Positions 41,743-51,357 of a DNA stretch of 64,000 bases are shown here, piece by piece; within the stretch, counting starts at the first letter, position 1; every line of letters starts with the position of its first letter. The DNA is from Arthrobacter sp. UKPF54-2 (GTDB lineage Bacteria; Actinomycetota; Actinomycetes; Actinomycetales; Micrococcaceae), in assembly GCF_007858535.1 (NCBI RefSeq), contig NZ_CP040174.1, forward strand, positions 3,100,001 to 3,164,000, in the 5' to 3' direction. The translations under genes were made by a program, and so were the position numbers. The notes beneath the pieces are model-generated. The model saw only the letters and a program-made list of their open reading frames with translations, did no database searches and was not told the origin of the DNA.

Positions 41743-43497
41743 TTAGGGAACCATCCAGCCCAGCACCGGGGTGGACTGCAGGACAATAAGGATGGTCAGG
41801 AAGGCCAGCAGTGCCAGGCTCCAGCCGATGAGCTTCCGGAACAGGACGCTCTCGGCCCCGTCCAGGCCCACGGCAGCCGAGGCAACGGCCAGGTTCTGCA
41901 GGGACAGCATCTTGCCGAGGACCCCGGCGGAGGAGTTGGACGCCGCCATCAGCGTCGGCGACAGGCCCGTTTGCTGGGCTGCGGTCACCTGCAGCTGGCC
42001 GAACAGGGAGTTGGACGAGGTGTCCGAGCCGGTGAGCGCGACGCCGATCCAGCCCAGCAACGGGGACAGGAAGGCGAAGAAACCTCCGGCGGACGCCAGG
42101 GCAATGCCGAGCGAGTTCGTCTGCCCCGAGACGTTCATAACAAACGCCAGGGCCAGCACCGAGGTAACGGAGACGATCGTCCAGCGCAGCTGGAACAGCG
42201 TGTCGCGGTAAATGCGGAGTCCCCGCAGAGGTGCCAGTTTGTACAGCGCCATGGTGATGATGCCCGAGATCAACAGCAGCGTGCCGGTGGCCTTGAGGTG
42301 GTCAAGCTTGAACTTGTGGGCGGCAACCGGTTTCCCGTTGGGATCCACCGCGTCGAGCCCGGGCCATTCGAACGTCACCGAGCCCACTGCTGTGAGCCAG
42401 TTCTTCACACCCGGCAACTGGGCAATCGAGAACACCGCCATGATGATCAGATAGGGGGCAATCGCCATCCACACTTCGCCGTTGGCAGGCCTGACCGCGG
42501 CGTCGCTGCGCTCTCCGGCTGTGCCCGCCCCCGCGGGTGCACCGTTGCGGCTCACGCCACCGAGGCCGGAGGACGTTCCGTAGCCGGTACCGGACTGCGC
42601 ACCGACGCTGGCCAGTTCGGCGTCGGCGGCCTCGCTGTCGGCGAGGTCGTGCATTCCGATGATCTGTGCCGGCTGCCAGTACTTCAGCATGACCAGAACC
42701 ACCGCCACGGTGGCGATGGCGGCGACGACATCGGTGAGCTCCACAACCAGGAAGTTCGAGGCAACGAACTGGGCCAGGCCGAAGACGATGCCCGAGACTA
42801 CGGCCACCGGCCAGGTTTGCCGGACGCCGCGCTTGCCGTCGACGATGAAGACAAGGATGAGCGGGACGATGACGGCGACAAAGGGCGTCTGGCGGCCGGC
42901 CATGGAGCTGAGGTCGTGAAGTGGGATGCCGGTGACACCGTTAAGGGCAATGATCGGCGCGGCCATGGCTCCGAACGCCACGGGGGCCGTATTGGCCAGC
43001 AGCGCCACGATGGCTGACTTCAGTGGCTTCATGCCGGCCGCCATGAGCATCGCACCGGAAATTGCCACCGGGGCGCCGAAGCCTGCCAGGGCCTCCAGCA
43101 GCGCCCCGAAACAGAACGCGATCAGGATCGCCAGGATGCGCAGGTCGTTGGAGATGGAGCGGATGGTCCGGCCCAGTACCTCGAACCAGGGCGTATCCAC
43201 CGTCAGCTTGTAAATCCAGAGCGCATTGATGAGGATCCAGAGGATCGGGAAGATGGCATAGAAGGCGCCCTGGCCGGCGGCGCTGAGCACCTGGCCAAAG
43301 GGCATCTGCCAGCCCACGACTGCGAGCACGATGGACAGCAGCAGGCTCGCGATGGCCGCCTTGGGCGCCTTGACCCGGAAGACGCCCAGCAGGACAAACA
43401 GCAGCAGCAGCGGCAGGGCGGCGACCACGGCTGACATGGCGAGGGAACCCGCTATTGGATCGATGACTTGCTGGAACGGCTCAAACCTGGGACTCAC
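41743..43497 (-). CDS. glcA: Glycolate/L-lactate permease (LctP family)
   Basis: 584 residues and about 14 hydrophobic helices. ALLEALAGFGAPVAISGAML and the closing AASNSSAGVLGKMLSLQNLAVASAAVG are the hallmark motifs of the LctP/GlcA family. A hydrophilic loop (about 285-340, Gly/Ser/Ala-rich) is longer than usual. First gene of the minus transcript, with operator site 2 at 82-96 bases before its start. Glycolate uptake is inferred from glcB and glcD. Confidence 0.9.
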   Translation of the reverse strand: MSPRFEPFQQVIDPIAGSLAMSAVVAALPLLLLFVLLGVFRVKAPKAAIASLLLSIVLAVVGWQMPFGQVLSAAGQGAFYAIFPILWILINALWIYKLTVDTPWFEVLGRTIRSISNDLRILAILIAFCFGALLEALAGFGAPVAISGAMLMAAGMKPLKSAIVALLANTAPVAFGAMAAPIIALNGVTGIPLHDLSSMAGRQTPFVAVIVPLILVFIVDGKRGVRQTWPVAVVSGIVFGLAQFVASNFLVVELTDVVAAIATVAVVLVMLKYWQPAQIIGMHDLADSEAADAELASVGAQSGTGYGTSSGLGGVSRNGAPAGAGTAGERSDAAVRPANGEVWMAIAPYLIIMAVFSIAQLPGVKNWLTAVGSVTFEWPGLDAVDPNGKPVAAHKFKLDHLKATGTLLLISGIITMALYKLAPLRGLRIYRDTLFQLRWTIVSVTSVLALAFVMNVSGQTNSLGIALASAGGFFAFLSPLLGWIGVALTGSDTSSNSLFGQLQVTAAQQTGLSPTLMAASNSSAGVLGKMLSLQNLAVASAAVGLDGAESVLFRKLIGWSLALLAFLTILIVLQSTPVLGWMVP

Positions 43498-43578
43498 AAA
43501 AACTCCTTCGTTTTCTCCGAGCTATCGGTGGGCACTGCGGTGGCAGCGTGCGGCAATCCGCTCAGCCTGCGAGAACTA

Positions 43579-43593
43579 TTCCGCATAGTGGAA
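43579..43593. promoter_or_regulatory. Candidate IclR site 2 (glcA promoter)
   Basis: TTCCGCATAGTGGAA, the best palindrome of the three (TTCC/GGAA arms). Confidence 0.6.
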
Positions 43594-43752
43594 CATATCT
43601 TTTGTTCAGTGATATTCAGTGACTGAGAGTATGTGCGATCCAGATCACAGTCAACCGCCCCTCCCGGCGCGCCGCCCCGCAGCGGCGGGGCCCTCGGGCG
43701 CCGTTGACATGCAGCAGCGGCGATGGGTAGGTTTTATATATTGGTATTTAAC

Positions 43753-43767
43753 TTCCACAATACGAAA
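43753..43767. promoter_or_regulatory. Candidate IclR site 3 (glcB promoter)
   Basis: TTCCACAATACGAAA, within an AT-rich stretch (43734-43770) 24 bases upstream of the glcB ATG. Confidence 0.6.
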
Positions 43768-43790
43768 TCTGATCCTGAGAGGTGGCCGGT

Positions 43791-45977
43791 ATGCCGAATC
43801 ACGTGGAGACAAACGGGCTGAGCGTCGCCGAAGAGCTCTACGCCTTCGTCCGGGACGAAGCACTGCCGGGGACGGGAATCGAGGCTGAAGGCTTCTGGGC
43901 CGGCGCCGCCGCGCTCATCACCGAGTTCTCGCCAAAGGTGCAGGAACTGCTGGAGGTCCGTGACCGTATGCAGCAGCAGATCGACGAGTACCACCGTTCC
44001 CGTGGCGCGGCGCCCGTGGATCCGGAAGAGTACGAGGCATTCCTCCGCTCGATCGGCTACCTCGTCGAGGAGCCCGGGGACTTCTCCATCTCCACTGAGC
44101 GCGTTGACCCCGAGATCGCGACCGTCTCCGGCCCGCAGTTGGTGGTACCCCTGCTGAACGCCCGGTTCGCGGCCAACGCCGCCAATGCCCGCTGGGGCTC
44201 GCTCTACGACGCGCTCTACGGCACCGACGCCATCGACGACGCGGACGGGCGCAAGCACGCCGGCGGTTACAACCCGGTCCGCGGTGCCGCCGTCGTCGCC
44301 CGCGGGCGGCAGTTCCTGGACGCGAACACGCCGCTGGCAGGCGCATCGCACACCGATGTCACCGCCTACCGGATCGCCGACGGCGCCCTCCTGGCCGAGA
44401 CGCCGGACGGCGCGAAGCCGCTGGCCGAGCCGGGCCAGTTCGTGGGCTTCCGGGGAACCGCGGAGGAGCCCGAGTCCGTGCTGCTGGTGCACCACGGACT
44501 GCACGTGGAGATCCAGATTGACCGGGGCCACCCGATCGGCTCGGGCGACGCCGCCGGCGTCAAGGACATCGTGCTGGAGTCCGCCATCACCACCATCATG
44601 GACCTCGAAGACTCCGTCGCGGCGGTAGACGCGGGCGACAAGGTGGCGGGCTACCGCAACTGGCTGCAGCTGATGCAGGGCACCCTGAGCGCCGACGTCG
44701 AAAAGGGCGGTCGGACGTACACCCGGCGGCTGAACGAGGACCGTGGCTACACCGCCCCGGATGGCTCCGAATTGACCCTGCCCGGCCGCTCGCTGCTGCT
44801 GATCCGCCAGGTGGGCCACCTGATGACCAGCGATGCCGTGCTCGACGCCGCCGGCGCACCGGTGCCCGAGGAAATCCTGGACGCCCTGTTTACCAGCCTC
44901 GGTTCCGTGCATGACCTCCGCGGTCCGCACGCCGGCCGGAACTCCCGCGCCGGATCGGTGTACATCGTGAAGCCGAAGATGCACGGACCGGGCGAGGTGG
45001 CCGTGGCCTGCGCCCTGCTGGCCGGCACCGAGGCCGTGCTGGGGCTCGAACCGCTGACCCTCAAGATCGGCATCATGGACGAGGAGCGCCGCACGTCGGC
45101 CAACCTGAAGGCGTGCATCTGGGAGGCGCGGGAACGGGTGGCGTTCATCAATACGGGTTTCCTGGACCGTACCGGAGACGAGATCCACACCTCGATGCTG
45201 GCCGGCCCCATGGTCCGCAAGGCCGAAATGCGCAACTCCAGCTGGATCAAAGCCTACGAGGACGCGAACGTTGACATCGGACTGGAGTGCGGCTTCAGCG
45301 GACGGGCCCAGATCGGCAAGGGCATGTGGGCGGCACCGGACAACATGGCCGACATGCTCGTTCAGAAGGTCGCGCACCCGCTTGCGGGCGCCGACTGCGC
45401 TTGGGTTCCTTCGCCCACCGCCGCGACGCTGCACGCCACCCACTACCACCAGGTCGACGTGGACGCCCGGCAGGCCGAACTCGCCGGGAAACGCCGCTCG
45501 ACCCTGCGGCAGCTGCTGACCATTCCGGTTGGCGACCCTGCCGGGTGGGACGCCGATGCCCGGCGCAACGAGCTGGACAACAACATCCAGAGCAGCCTGG
45601 GCTACATCGTCCGCTGGGTGAACGACGGCGTCGGGTGCTCCAAGGTCCCGGACATCAACGGCACGGCGCTGATGGAGGACCGCGCCACCTGCCGGATCAG
45701 CTCGCAGCACGTGGCCAACTGGCTCCAGCACGGCGTCGTGACCCCGGAGGAAGTGGAGGCATCCCTGCGGCGCATGGCCGCCGTCGTCGACGAACAAAAC
45801 GCCTCGGACCCCGGTTACACGCCCATGTCCCCCGCGTTCGACGGCGAAGCCTTCCTCGCCGCCCGCGAGCTGGTGCTGGAGGGCGCCGCCCAACCATCCG
45901 GCTACACCGAGCCGGTTCTGCACCGGCGCCGCGCTGCGCACAAGCACACCGAGAACCTGGCAAGGAGCGCATCATGA
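43791..45977 (+). CDS. glcB: Malate synthase G
   Basis: 728 residues, the usual length of the monomeric G form. Recognisable segments are [19 protein letters not shown] (catalytic Asp/Glu region), [13 protein letters not shown] and [20 protein letters not shown] with the active-site Glu-Asp pair, and [17 protein letters not shown]. It condenses glyoxylate with acetyl-CoA to malate. ATG 43791 has gagagg 8 bases upstream; a GTG at 43782 overlaps that site. The stop overlaps the glcG start. Confidence 0.95.
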   Translation: MPNHVETNGLSVAEELYAFVRDEALPGTGIEAEGFWAGAAALITEFSPKVQELLEVRDRMQQQIDEYHRSRGAAPVDPEEYEAFLRSIGYLVEEPGDFSISTERVDPEIATVSGPQLVVPLLNARFAANAANARWGSLYDALYGTDAIDDADGRKHAGGYNPVRGAAVVARGRQFLDANTPLAGASHTDVTAYRIADGALLAETPDGAKPLAEPGQFVGFRGTAEEPESVLLVHHGLHVEIQIDRGHPIGSGDAAGVKDIVLESAITTIMDLEDSVAAVDAGDKVAGYRNWLQLMQGTLSADVEKGGRTYTRRLNEDRGYTAPDGSELTLPGRSLLLIRQVGHLMTSDAVLDAAGAPVPEEILDALFTSLGSVHDLRGPHAGRNSRAGSVYIVKPKMHGPGEVAVACALLAGTEAVLGLEPLTLKIGIMDEERRTSANLKACIWEARERVAFINTGFLDRTGDEIHTSMLAGPMVRKAEMRNSSWIKAYEDANVDIGLECGFSGRAQIGKGMWAAPDNMADMLVQKVAHPLAGADCAWVPSPTAATLHATHYHQVDVDARQAELAGKRRSTLRQLLTIPVGDPAGWDADARRNELDNNIQSSLGYIVRWVNDGVGCSKVPDINGTALMEDRATCRISSQHVANWLQHGVVTPEEVEASLRRMAAVVDEQNASDPGYTPMSPAFDGEAFLAARELVLEGAAQPSGYTEPVLHRRRAAHKHTENLARSAS

Positions 45978-46402
45978 CCCTGACACTTGAATCAGCCCAG
46001 TCCATCATCAGCGACGCCCTCGCGGCCGGGGCGCGGCACGGCTTCAAACCGCTCACGGTGGTGGTTCTCGACGCCGGCGGCCACGTGATCGCCGCCGCGC
46101 GCCAGGACGGCGCCTCGAACAACCGCTTTGAGATCGCGCAGGGCAAGGCCTACGGGGCGCTGGCACTCGGGATGGGCTCCCGCGCCATCATGGAGCGCGC
46201 CGAACAGCAGGCCTACTTCATCGCTGCGGTGACCGCCGCCGTGGGCGGCCGGCTCATTCCGGTGCCCGGCGGCGTGCTGGTCCGGGGGCAGGACGGCACG
46301 GTCCTGGGTGCTGTCGGCATCACCGGCGACACCTCGGACAATGACGAGACAGCGGCGACGACGGCGATTGAGGCCGCGGGCCTGACAGCCCAGGCCGCCT
46401 GA
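45974..46402 (+). CDS. glcG: GlcG/HbpS family protein
   Basis: 142 residues: [19 protein letters not shown] and the [27 protein letters not shown] ending are typical of the GlcG/HbpS/PduO-C family, which includes heme-binding and cobalamin-adenosylation-related proteins. In E. coli GlcG is in the glc operon and has no fixed function. The ATGA overlap with glcB couples the two. Confidence 0.9.
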   Translation: MTLTLESAQSIISDALAAGARHGFKPLTVVVLDAGGHVIAAARQDGASNNRFEIAQGKAYGALALGMGSRAIMERAEQQAYFIAAVTAAVGGRLIPVPGGVLVRGQDGTVLGAVGITGDTSDNDETAATTAIEAAGLTAQAA

Positions 46403-46442
46403 TCCTGAGCCGCCAACGCGTGGCCGCCTCAGCGTGGCCGCC

Positions 46443-46483
46443 AAACGGCCATGGCCGGTCCCTTGGACCGGCCATGGCCGTTT
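46443..46483. terminator. Perfect 19-bp hairpin terminator after glcBG
   Basis: Arms 46443-46461 and 46465-46483 pair without mismatch around a 3-base loop, and each arm contains the small palindrome ggccatggcc. The right arm ends in ttt followed by gc, so the U-tract is short. Confidence 0.85.
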
Positions 46484-46571
46484 GCAACGGCAGGAGGAGA
46501 ACCTCGCCGCCACCCCGGCCGAGTTTGTAGACTGGCCGGGAAGTCACCTCTTCGGATGGCAGGGGATGGGA

Positions 46572-47378
46572 ATGCACACGGCTACGTTTCAGGAACTCCA
46601 CCACGCCGCGGCCCCGCTCCTGCTGCCCAACGCATGGGACGCCGGATCCGCCGTCGCCTTCGCGGCAGCGGGCTTCCCGGCGATCGGAACCACCAGTTTT
46701 GGCATTGCGGCAAGTGCCGGCATGCCGGACGGCGGCCGGAGCAGCAAAGCGGCAACCGTGGCGCTCGTGGGACAGCTGTGCCGCCTGCCTGTCCACGTCA
46801 CGGCGGACATCGAAGACGGCTATTCAGACAGCCCTGCCGAGGTGGCGGAACTTGTAGCCCGGCTGTCTGCCATGGGCGTGGCCGGGGTCAACCTGGAGGA
46901 CAGTACGGCCGGGCACCTCATCGATCCTGCGGCCGCCGCCGGCAAGATTGCAGCCATTAAACGACGCAGCCCGGAGGTGTTCATCAACGCCCGGGTGGAC
47001 AACTTCTGGTTCCACGAACAAGCCAGCGTGGATGCCGTGCTGCTCCGTGCCGGCGCCTACGCCGAAGCAGGGGCGGACGGGATCTTCGTCCCCGGGCTGG
47101 TGGTTCCGGAGGACATCCAGACACTCGCCGCCGGCATTGGGCTGCCGCTGAATGTTCTGGCCCATCCCTCCCTGACGGTCGCCGAGTTGGGCGAACTGGG
47201 AGTCCGGCGGGTGAGTTCAGGCTCCCTGCCGTACCGCGCTTCTGTCGACGCCGCCGTGAACGCGGTCACCGCCCTGCGCGAGGGCAAGCCGGCGCCGCAG
47301 GCAACTTCATACTGGGAGATGCAATCGCGGCTGCTGGCCTTCAGCCAGCGCCCGCCGCTCCCCCGAAGCCTCCCCTGA
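46572..47378 (+). CDS. Isocitrate lyase/PEP mutase-superfamily protein
   Basis: 268 residues of the ICL/PEPM barrel: LLLPNAWDAGSAVAF, TADIEDGYSDSPAEV (metal-binding Asp/Glu), GVNLEDS and INARVDNFW. Members cleave or form C-C bonds of oxaloacetate-like acids (methylisocitrate lyase, oxaloacetase, carboxy-PEP mutase). The signature KKCGH of true isocitrate lyases is missing. ATG 46572 is chosen as it is 6 bases after aggggа-like purines; an earlier ATG at 46566 leaves no spacing. Confidence 0.85.
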   Translation: MHTATFQELHHAAAPLLLPNAWDAGSAVAFAAAGFPAIGTTSFGIAASAGMPDGGRSSKAATVALVGQLCRLPVHVTADIEDGYSDSPAEVAELVARLSAMGVAGVNLEDSTAGHLIDPAAAAGKIAAIKRRSPEVFINARVDNFWFHEQASVDAVLLRAGAYAEAGADGIFVPGLVVPEDIQTLAAGIGLPLNVLAHPSLTVAELGELGVRRVSSGSLPYRASVDAAVNAVTALREGKPAPQATSYWEMQSRLLAFSQRPPLPRSLP

Positions 47379-47437
47379 TCCGGCACGGCGGCCGTCGTCC
47401 GACGCGGCCTGGCTCTGGTTTTCGGGTATATCGGGAC

Positions 47438-47455
47438 GTATCGTTAAGTATCGTT
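47438..47455. promoter_or_regulatory. Direct repeat GTATCGTT before the PadR gene
   Basis: GTATCGTT at 47438-47445 and again at 47448-47455, one helical turn apart, preceded by GTATATCG at 47426. Probably the PadR binding site for autoregulation, 23 bases before its start. Confidence 0.5.
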
Positions 47456-47478
47456 CGTGATCCACCGAGGAGAACACC

Positions 47479-48021
47479 ATGCGCAATTCACACCCGATGG
47501 GCGGCTTCGGCGGCCCCAACATGGACAACATGTGGCAAGCAGTCGAAGATCTGCGTTCAAGGTTCGAGAAGCGTGCAGGCACCCGTGCCGGGCGGGGCGA
47601 GGTGCGCTCGGCCGTGCTGGCCCTGCTCGCCGAACGGCCCATGCACGGCTACCAGATCATCCGCGAAATCGAGGAGCGCAGCAACGGCAGCTGGAAACCG
47701 AGTGCCGGCTCCGTCTACCCCACACTGCAGCTGCTCGCCGACGAGGGGCTGATCCGGGCCGAAGAGTCCAACGGACGCAAAATCTACTCGCTGACCGACG
47801 CCGGGCGCGAGGAAGTGGCGCACGCCGACGCGTCAGCGCCCTGGGAGGAAACGGGACCCGCCTCCGGCCCGGGCTTCGCGGCACTCCCCAAGGCCGGCGT
47901 CGAGCTCGCGCAGGCCGCCGCGCAAGTGGGCCGCACCGGCTCCCCCGAGCAGGTGAAGCAGGCGGTGGCGGTGCTCGACGAGGCACGCCGCCGGCTGTAC
48001 TCGATCCTCGCCCAGGACTGA
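47479..48021 (+). CDS. PadR-family transcriptional regulator
   Basis: 180 residues. A short disordered N-terminus rich in Gly/Met/Asn, then the PadR winged helix (AVLALLAERPMHGYQIIREIEERSNGSWKPSAGSVYPTLQLLADEGLIRAEE) and a helical C-terminus. A clear gaggag precedes the ATG. It is followed at once by an ABC1-kinase gene that it may control. Confidence 0.9.
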   Translation: MRNSHPMGGFGGPNMDNMWQAVEDLRSRFEKRAGTRAGRGEVRSAVLALLAERPMHGYQIIREIEERSNGSWKPSAGSVYPTLQLLADEGLIRAEESNGRKIYSLTDAGREEVAHADASAPWEETGPASGPGFAALPKAGVELAQAAAQVGRTGSPEQVKQAVAVLDEARRRLYSILAQD

Positions 48022-48026
48022 CAGGG

Positions 48027-49739
48027 GTGCCGGCGGCCGGTCGGGCCCGGGCAGCTCCGGTGCCAGGCGCCGGGAACACCCGCGCGCGCTACCGCCGCAT
48101 CCTGCGCTTCGCCGCGTGGCACCTCGCGGTCACCTGGTGGTTCGAGCTGCTCCTCCCCCGCGTCGGCCTGGGCGGAATTGCCGGGCGCACGCGGACGAAG
48201 CGGATGCAGAACTTCGCCCGGCGCTTCCACGCGCTCGCGGTGGAACTGGGCGGCCTGATGATCAAGGTTGGACAATTCCTCTCCTCCAGGCTGGATGTGC
48301 TCCCGCCCGAGATCACCAAGGAGTTGGAGGGGCTGCAGGACGAGGTCCCGCCCGTCCCCTTTCCGGCCATCCGGGCCCTCGCCGAGGCGGAGCTGGGCGC
48401 GCCGCTGGAGCAGGTTTTCGCCTCCGTTGAAGAAACACCCATCGCCGCAGCTTCCCTCGGGCAGGCCCACCGGGCGCAGCTCCTGCCCGCCAATGCCGCC
48501 GACGCCGGGCTCCACAGTGTGGTCGTGAAGGTGCAGCGCCCGGGGATCGAGGAGATCGTCGACGTCGACCTGGCGGCGCTGCGCAAGGTGGGCGGCTGGC
48601 TCAGCCACGTCCGCCTGGTCTCCGACCGCGCGGACATGCCCGCCCTGGTTGAGGAGTTTGCGCAGATCTGTCTCGAGGAGATCGATTATTTGCATGAGGC
48701 GGCGAACGCCGAGCGCTTCGCGGCTGATTTCGCCGACGACGACCGGGTGGATGTGCCCCTCGTCGCCTGGGAATGGAGCACCCGCCGGGTCCTGGTGCTC
48801 GAGGACGTCGCGGCGATCAAGATCACCGATGCGGTGGCCCTTCGTGCGGCCGGCATCGATCCGGCCCAGGTGGCTCCGGTCTTCGCGTCGGTGATGTTCG
48901 ACCAGCTGTTCGCCAACGGCTTCTTCCACGCCGACCCGCACCCCGGCAACATCTTTGTCACCCCGGTGCCTGATTCTTCCGCCGGGCACCCCTGGAAGCT
49001 GACGTTCATCGACTTCGGCATGATGGGCGAGGTTCCGCCGGGCACCCGACGGGGGCTGCGGACGCTGCTGATCGCCGCGGCCTCGCGTGACGGCAAGGGC
49101 CTGGTCGGCGCGATCAGCGACGTCGGCGTGCTGGTGCCGTCGGCCGACAGGGTGGAGCTTGAGCGGGCGATGACGCAGCTCTTCGCCCGCTTCGGCGGGA
49201 TGGGTTTCGCCCAGCTCCGGGAGGTGAACCAGCGGGAGTTCCTCGAGTTCGCCGTCGAGTTCGGGGACCTGGTCCGCTCGCTGCCGTTCCAGTTGCCGGA
49301 GAACTTCCTGCTCATCATCCGGGCCATGTCGCTGACCTCGGGGGTGTGCAGTTCGCTGGATGCGGAGTTCAATCTCTGGGACTCGGTCGAACCCTATGCG
49401 GCACGCCTGCTCCGCGACGAGAGCGGCAACGTGGTGCAGGACGTGGCCCAGCAGGCGCTCGACGCCGCCGGGACCGCCCTGCGCCTGCCGAAACGCCTGG
49501 ACGGGCTGGTCACCCGGATCGAGGAGGGTTCACTGGCCGTGGCCAATCCGCGGCTGGAGCGCCAGCTGGCACGGCTGGACCGCACGGTGCAGCGGTCAGT
49601 CTCGGCGCTGGTCTTCGCCGCCCTGCTGATCGCGGGGTCCGTGCTGCGGACGGACGACGCCGTCCTCGGCAGTGTGCTGATGCTCGCGTCGTTGGTTCCG
49701 CTGCTGCACGGGCTGTGGGTGGGGCGCCGCGGCCTGTGA
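48027..49739 (+). CDS. ABC1/UbiB-family atypical kinase
   Basis: 570 residues from GTG 48027 (the start could also be GTG 48060). Kinase-like motifs: KVGQFLSSRLDVLP, the Ala-rich nucleotide loop AAASLGQAH, VVVKVQRPG (Lys), FFHADPHPGNI (catalytic loop) and DFGMMG. Two hydrophobic helices at the C-terminus (about 530-565) anchor it in the membrane. UbiB-like proteins act in isoprenoid quinone or lipid metabolism. Only 5 bases separate it from padR, so they are one operon. The stop abuts the convergent stop at 49740. Confidence 0.9.
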   Translation: MPAAGRARAAPVPGAGNTRARYRRILRFAAWHLAVTWWFELLLPRVGLGGIAGRTRTKRMQNFARRFHALAVELGGLMIKVGQFLSSRLDVLPPEITKELEGLQDEVPPVPFPAIRALAEAELGAPLEQVFASVEETPIAAASLGQAHRAQLLPANAADAGLHSVVVKVQRPGIEEIVDVDLAALRKVGGWLSHVRLVSDRADMPALVEEFAQICLEEIDYLHEAANAERFAADFADDDRVDVPLVAWEWSTRRVLVLEDVAAIKITDAVALRAAGIDPAQVAPVFASVMFDQLFANGFFHADPHPGNIFVTPVPDSSAGHPWKLTFIDFGMMGEVPPGTRRGLRTLLIAAASRDGKGLVGAISDVGVLVPSADRVELERAMTQLFARFGGMGFAQLREVNQREFLEFAVEFGDLVRSLPFQLPENFLLIIRAMSLTSGVCSSLDAEFNLWDSVEPYAARLLRDESGNVVQDVAQQALDAAGTALRLPKRLDGLVTRIEEGSLAVANPRLERQLARLDRTVQRSVSALVFAALLIAGSVLRTDDAVLGSVLMLASLVPLLHGLWVGRRGL

Positions 49740-50201
49740 TCAGTACTCGCCCTTGATCACGAAGTAGGAACCGCGGATCACACCGGCCAGCTTCGATTTC
49801 TGCCGGGCGAACTTGAATGCTGCCAGTTCCTCCGGGACCTCCATGCCATCGGACAGTTTGAAGCCGACGGCACGCTTCCCGCCGTCCTCGATGCTGTACA
49901 TAACGTTGATGGACAGTCCGGACTCGTAGAAGACGTAGTCCATCCTCAGGCCGTCGACCTCGAAGCCGGTGGCTTCGAGCGGCCGCGAGCCGATGACGAT
50001 GCCGCGTTCTGTTTGGAGGATGCGGCTCACCCGGTCCACGACCTCCGGAACCTCGCCGGCCGGGCTCACGGTGAAGGCGTGGTCATATTTATTGCGGTAG
50101 TAGCGGGCCTCGTTGGCGCGCAGTCCGGCCAGCGCCTCGGCAACCGGGGATGTTTCCAGGCCCACGGTGGAAACGTTCTGGAAATCAACGACGTATGGCA
50201 T
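49740..50201 (-). CDS. Conserved hypothetical protein
   Basis: 153 residues, single domain, no signal or membrane segment. It begins MPYVVDFQNVSTVGLETSP and is rich in beta structure (RGIVIGSRPLEATGFEVDGLRMDYVFYESGLSINVMYSIEDGG). I cannot name the family. Its stop directly abuts that of the ABC1-kinase gene on the other strand. Confidence 0.65.
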   Translation of the reverse strand: MPYVVDFQNVSTVGLETSPVAEALAGLRANEARYYRNKYDHAFTVSPAGEVPEVVDRVSRILQTERGIVIGSRPLEATGFEVDGLRMDYVFYESGLSINVMYSIEDGGKRAVGFKLSDGMEVPEELAAFKFARQKSKLAGVIRGSYFVIKGEY

Positions 50202-50270
50202 GCGCCCTCCCGGGGTAGACGTGTGGTGGACTAACGATAACGCGGCGCCCGGCTGAAGGCGGCGGCGCCG

Positions 50271-51344
50271 TCACCAGCCGCCGCGGGTGGGCGTATGCCC
50301 CTTGCGGGCATCGTCGGGCATGGCCATCTCGGCCCGCAGGCCCAGGAGCCGGACCGGACGGCCCGCCTCGATTCCGGCGGCCAGGTCCAGGGCCCGGGCG
50401 AGGACTTCGCTGCGGTCAAAAGTCTCCGGTATCTTCCGCGCGTGGGTCGTGGTGACGAACGGGGCGTACCTGATCTTCAGGGTCAGTCCAATCACGGGCC
50501 GGCCCTCAGCGGCAACATCCTCAAGGACCCGCGCCGCCAGTTCCCGGACGGCGTCGTGCACCTGCCCGGGGTCGGTCAGGTCCTGTTGAAAGGTGGTCTC
50601 GCGGCTGTGCCCGCGCGGGATCCACGGGGTGTCATCCACAACTCTGGTGCCGTCTCCGCGTCCGAGTTCCGCGTACCAGGGGCCCATCCGGGGGCCGAAC
50701 TCCGGGACCAGGCCTTGGGGGTCGGCCGCGGCGAGCTCGGCGACGGTGGTGATGCCGAGTTTGGCCAGCCGGGCGGAGACTTTGGTTCCAACTCCCCACA
50801 GCTCCCGGGTGGGCCGGGCGCCCATGACCTCGAGCCAGTTCGCGGCGGTGAGCCTGAAGACTCCGGCCGGTTTGCCGAATCCGGTGGCCACCTTGGCCCG
50901 GACCAGGGTGTCGCCGATGCCGACGCTGCAGTGCAGCAGCGTGTGCTCCAGGACGGCGGCCTGGATGTGCCGGGCTTAGGCTTCCGGATCCGCCGTCTCG
51001 ATGCCAACAAACGCTTCGTCCCAGCCCAGCACTTGGACCGTCGCGCCGGGCTGGGCGCGCAGGGTCGCCATCACCGTCTCAGACGCCGCGAGGTAGGCCT
51101 CCTGATCGACGGGCAGGATCACGGCGTCGGGCACTTTGCGGGCCGCCACGCGCAGGGGCATTCCGGAGCCCACGCCGAACGCCCGGGCTTCGTAGGAGGC
51201 GGTCGAGACCACGGCCCGTTCGGAAGGGTCGCCCCGGCCGCCGACAATGATGGGCCTGCCCGCCAGTTCCGGCCGCCGCAGCACCTCGACCGCCGCGATG
51301 AACTGGTCCAGGTCGACGTGCAGCACCCACCGGATTGCGCTCAC
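50271..51344 (-). pseudogene. dinB: DNA polymerase IV (Y family) interrupted by an in-frame TAA
   Basis: The whole length (358 codons) reads as one Y-family polymerase, but codon 123 (50976-50978 on the minus strand) is TAA. Before it: HVDLDQFIAAVEVLRRPELAGRP and GWDEAFV (catalytic Asp/Glu). After it in the same frame: HCSVGIGDTLVRAKVATGFGKPAGVF, helix-hairpin-helix (LWGVGTKVSARLAKLG) and the little-finger domain. No other lesion is visible, so the change is recent or a sequencing error. The N-terminal piece alone lacks fingers/thumb closure and should be inactive. Confidence 0.88.
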
Positions 51345-51357
51345 GGCACCAGTCTGC

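Noticed and set aside
43632..43649. CRP/GlxR-like site TGTG-N10-CACA before glcA
   Set aside because: The spacing is two bases longer than the TGTG-N8-CACA consensus, so it is not a convincing site.
46443..46483. Perfect inverted repeat as a mobile element end
   Set aside because: The 3-base loop and location after glcG fit a transcription terminator better.
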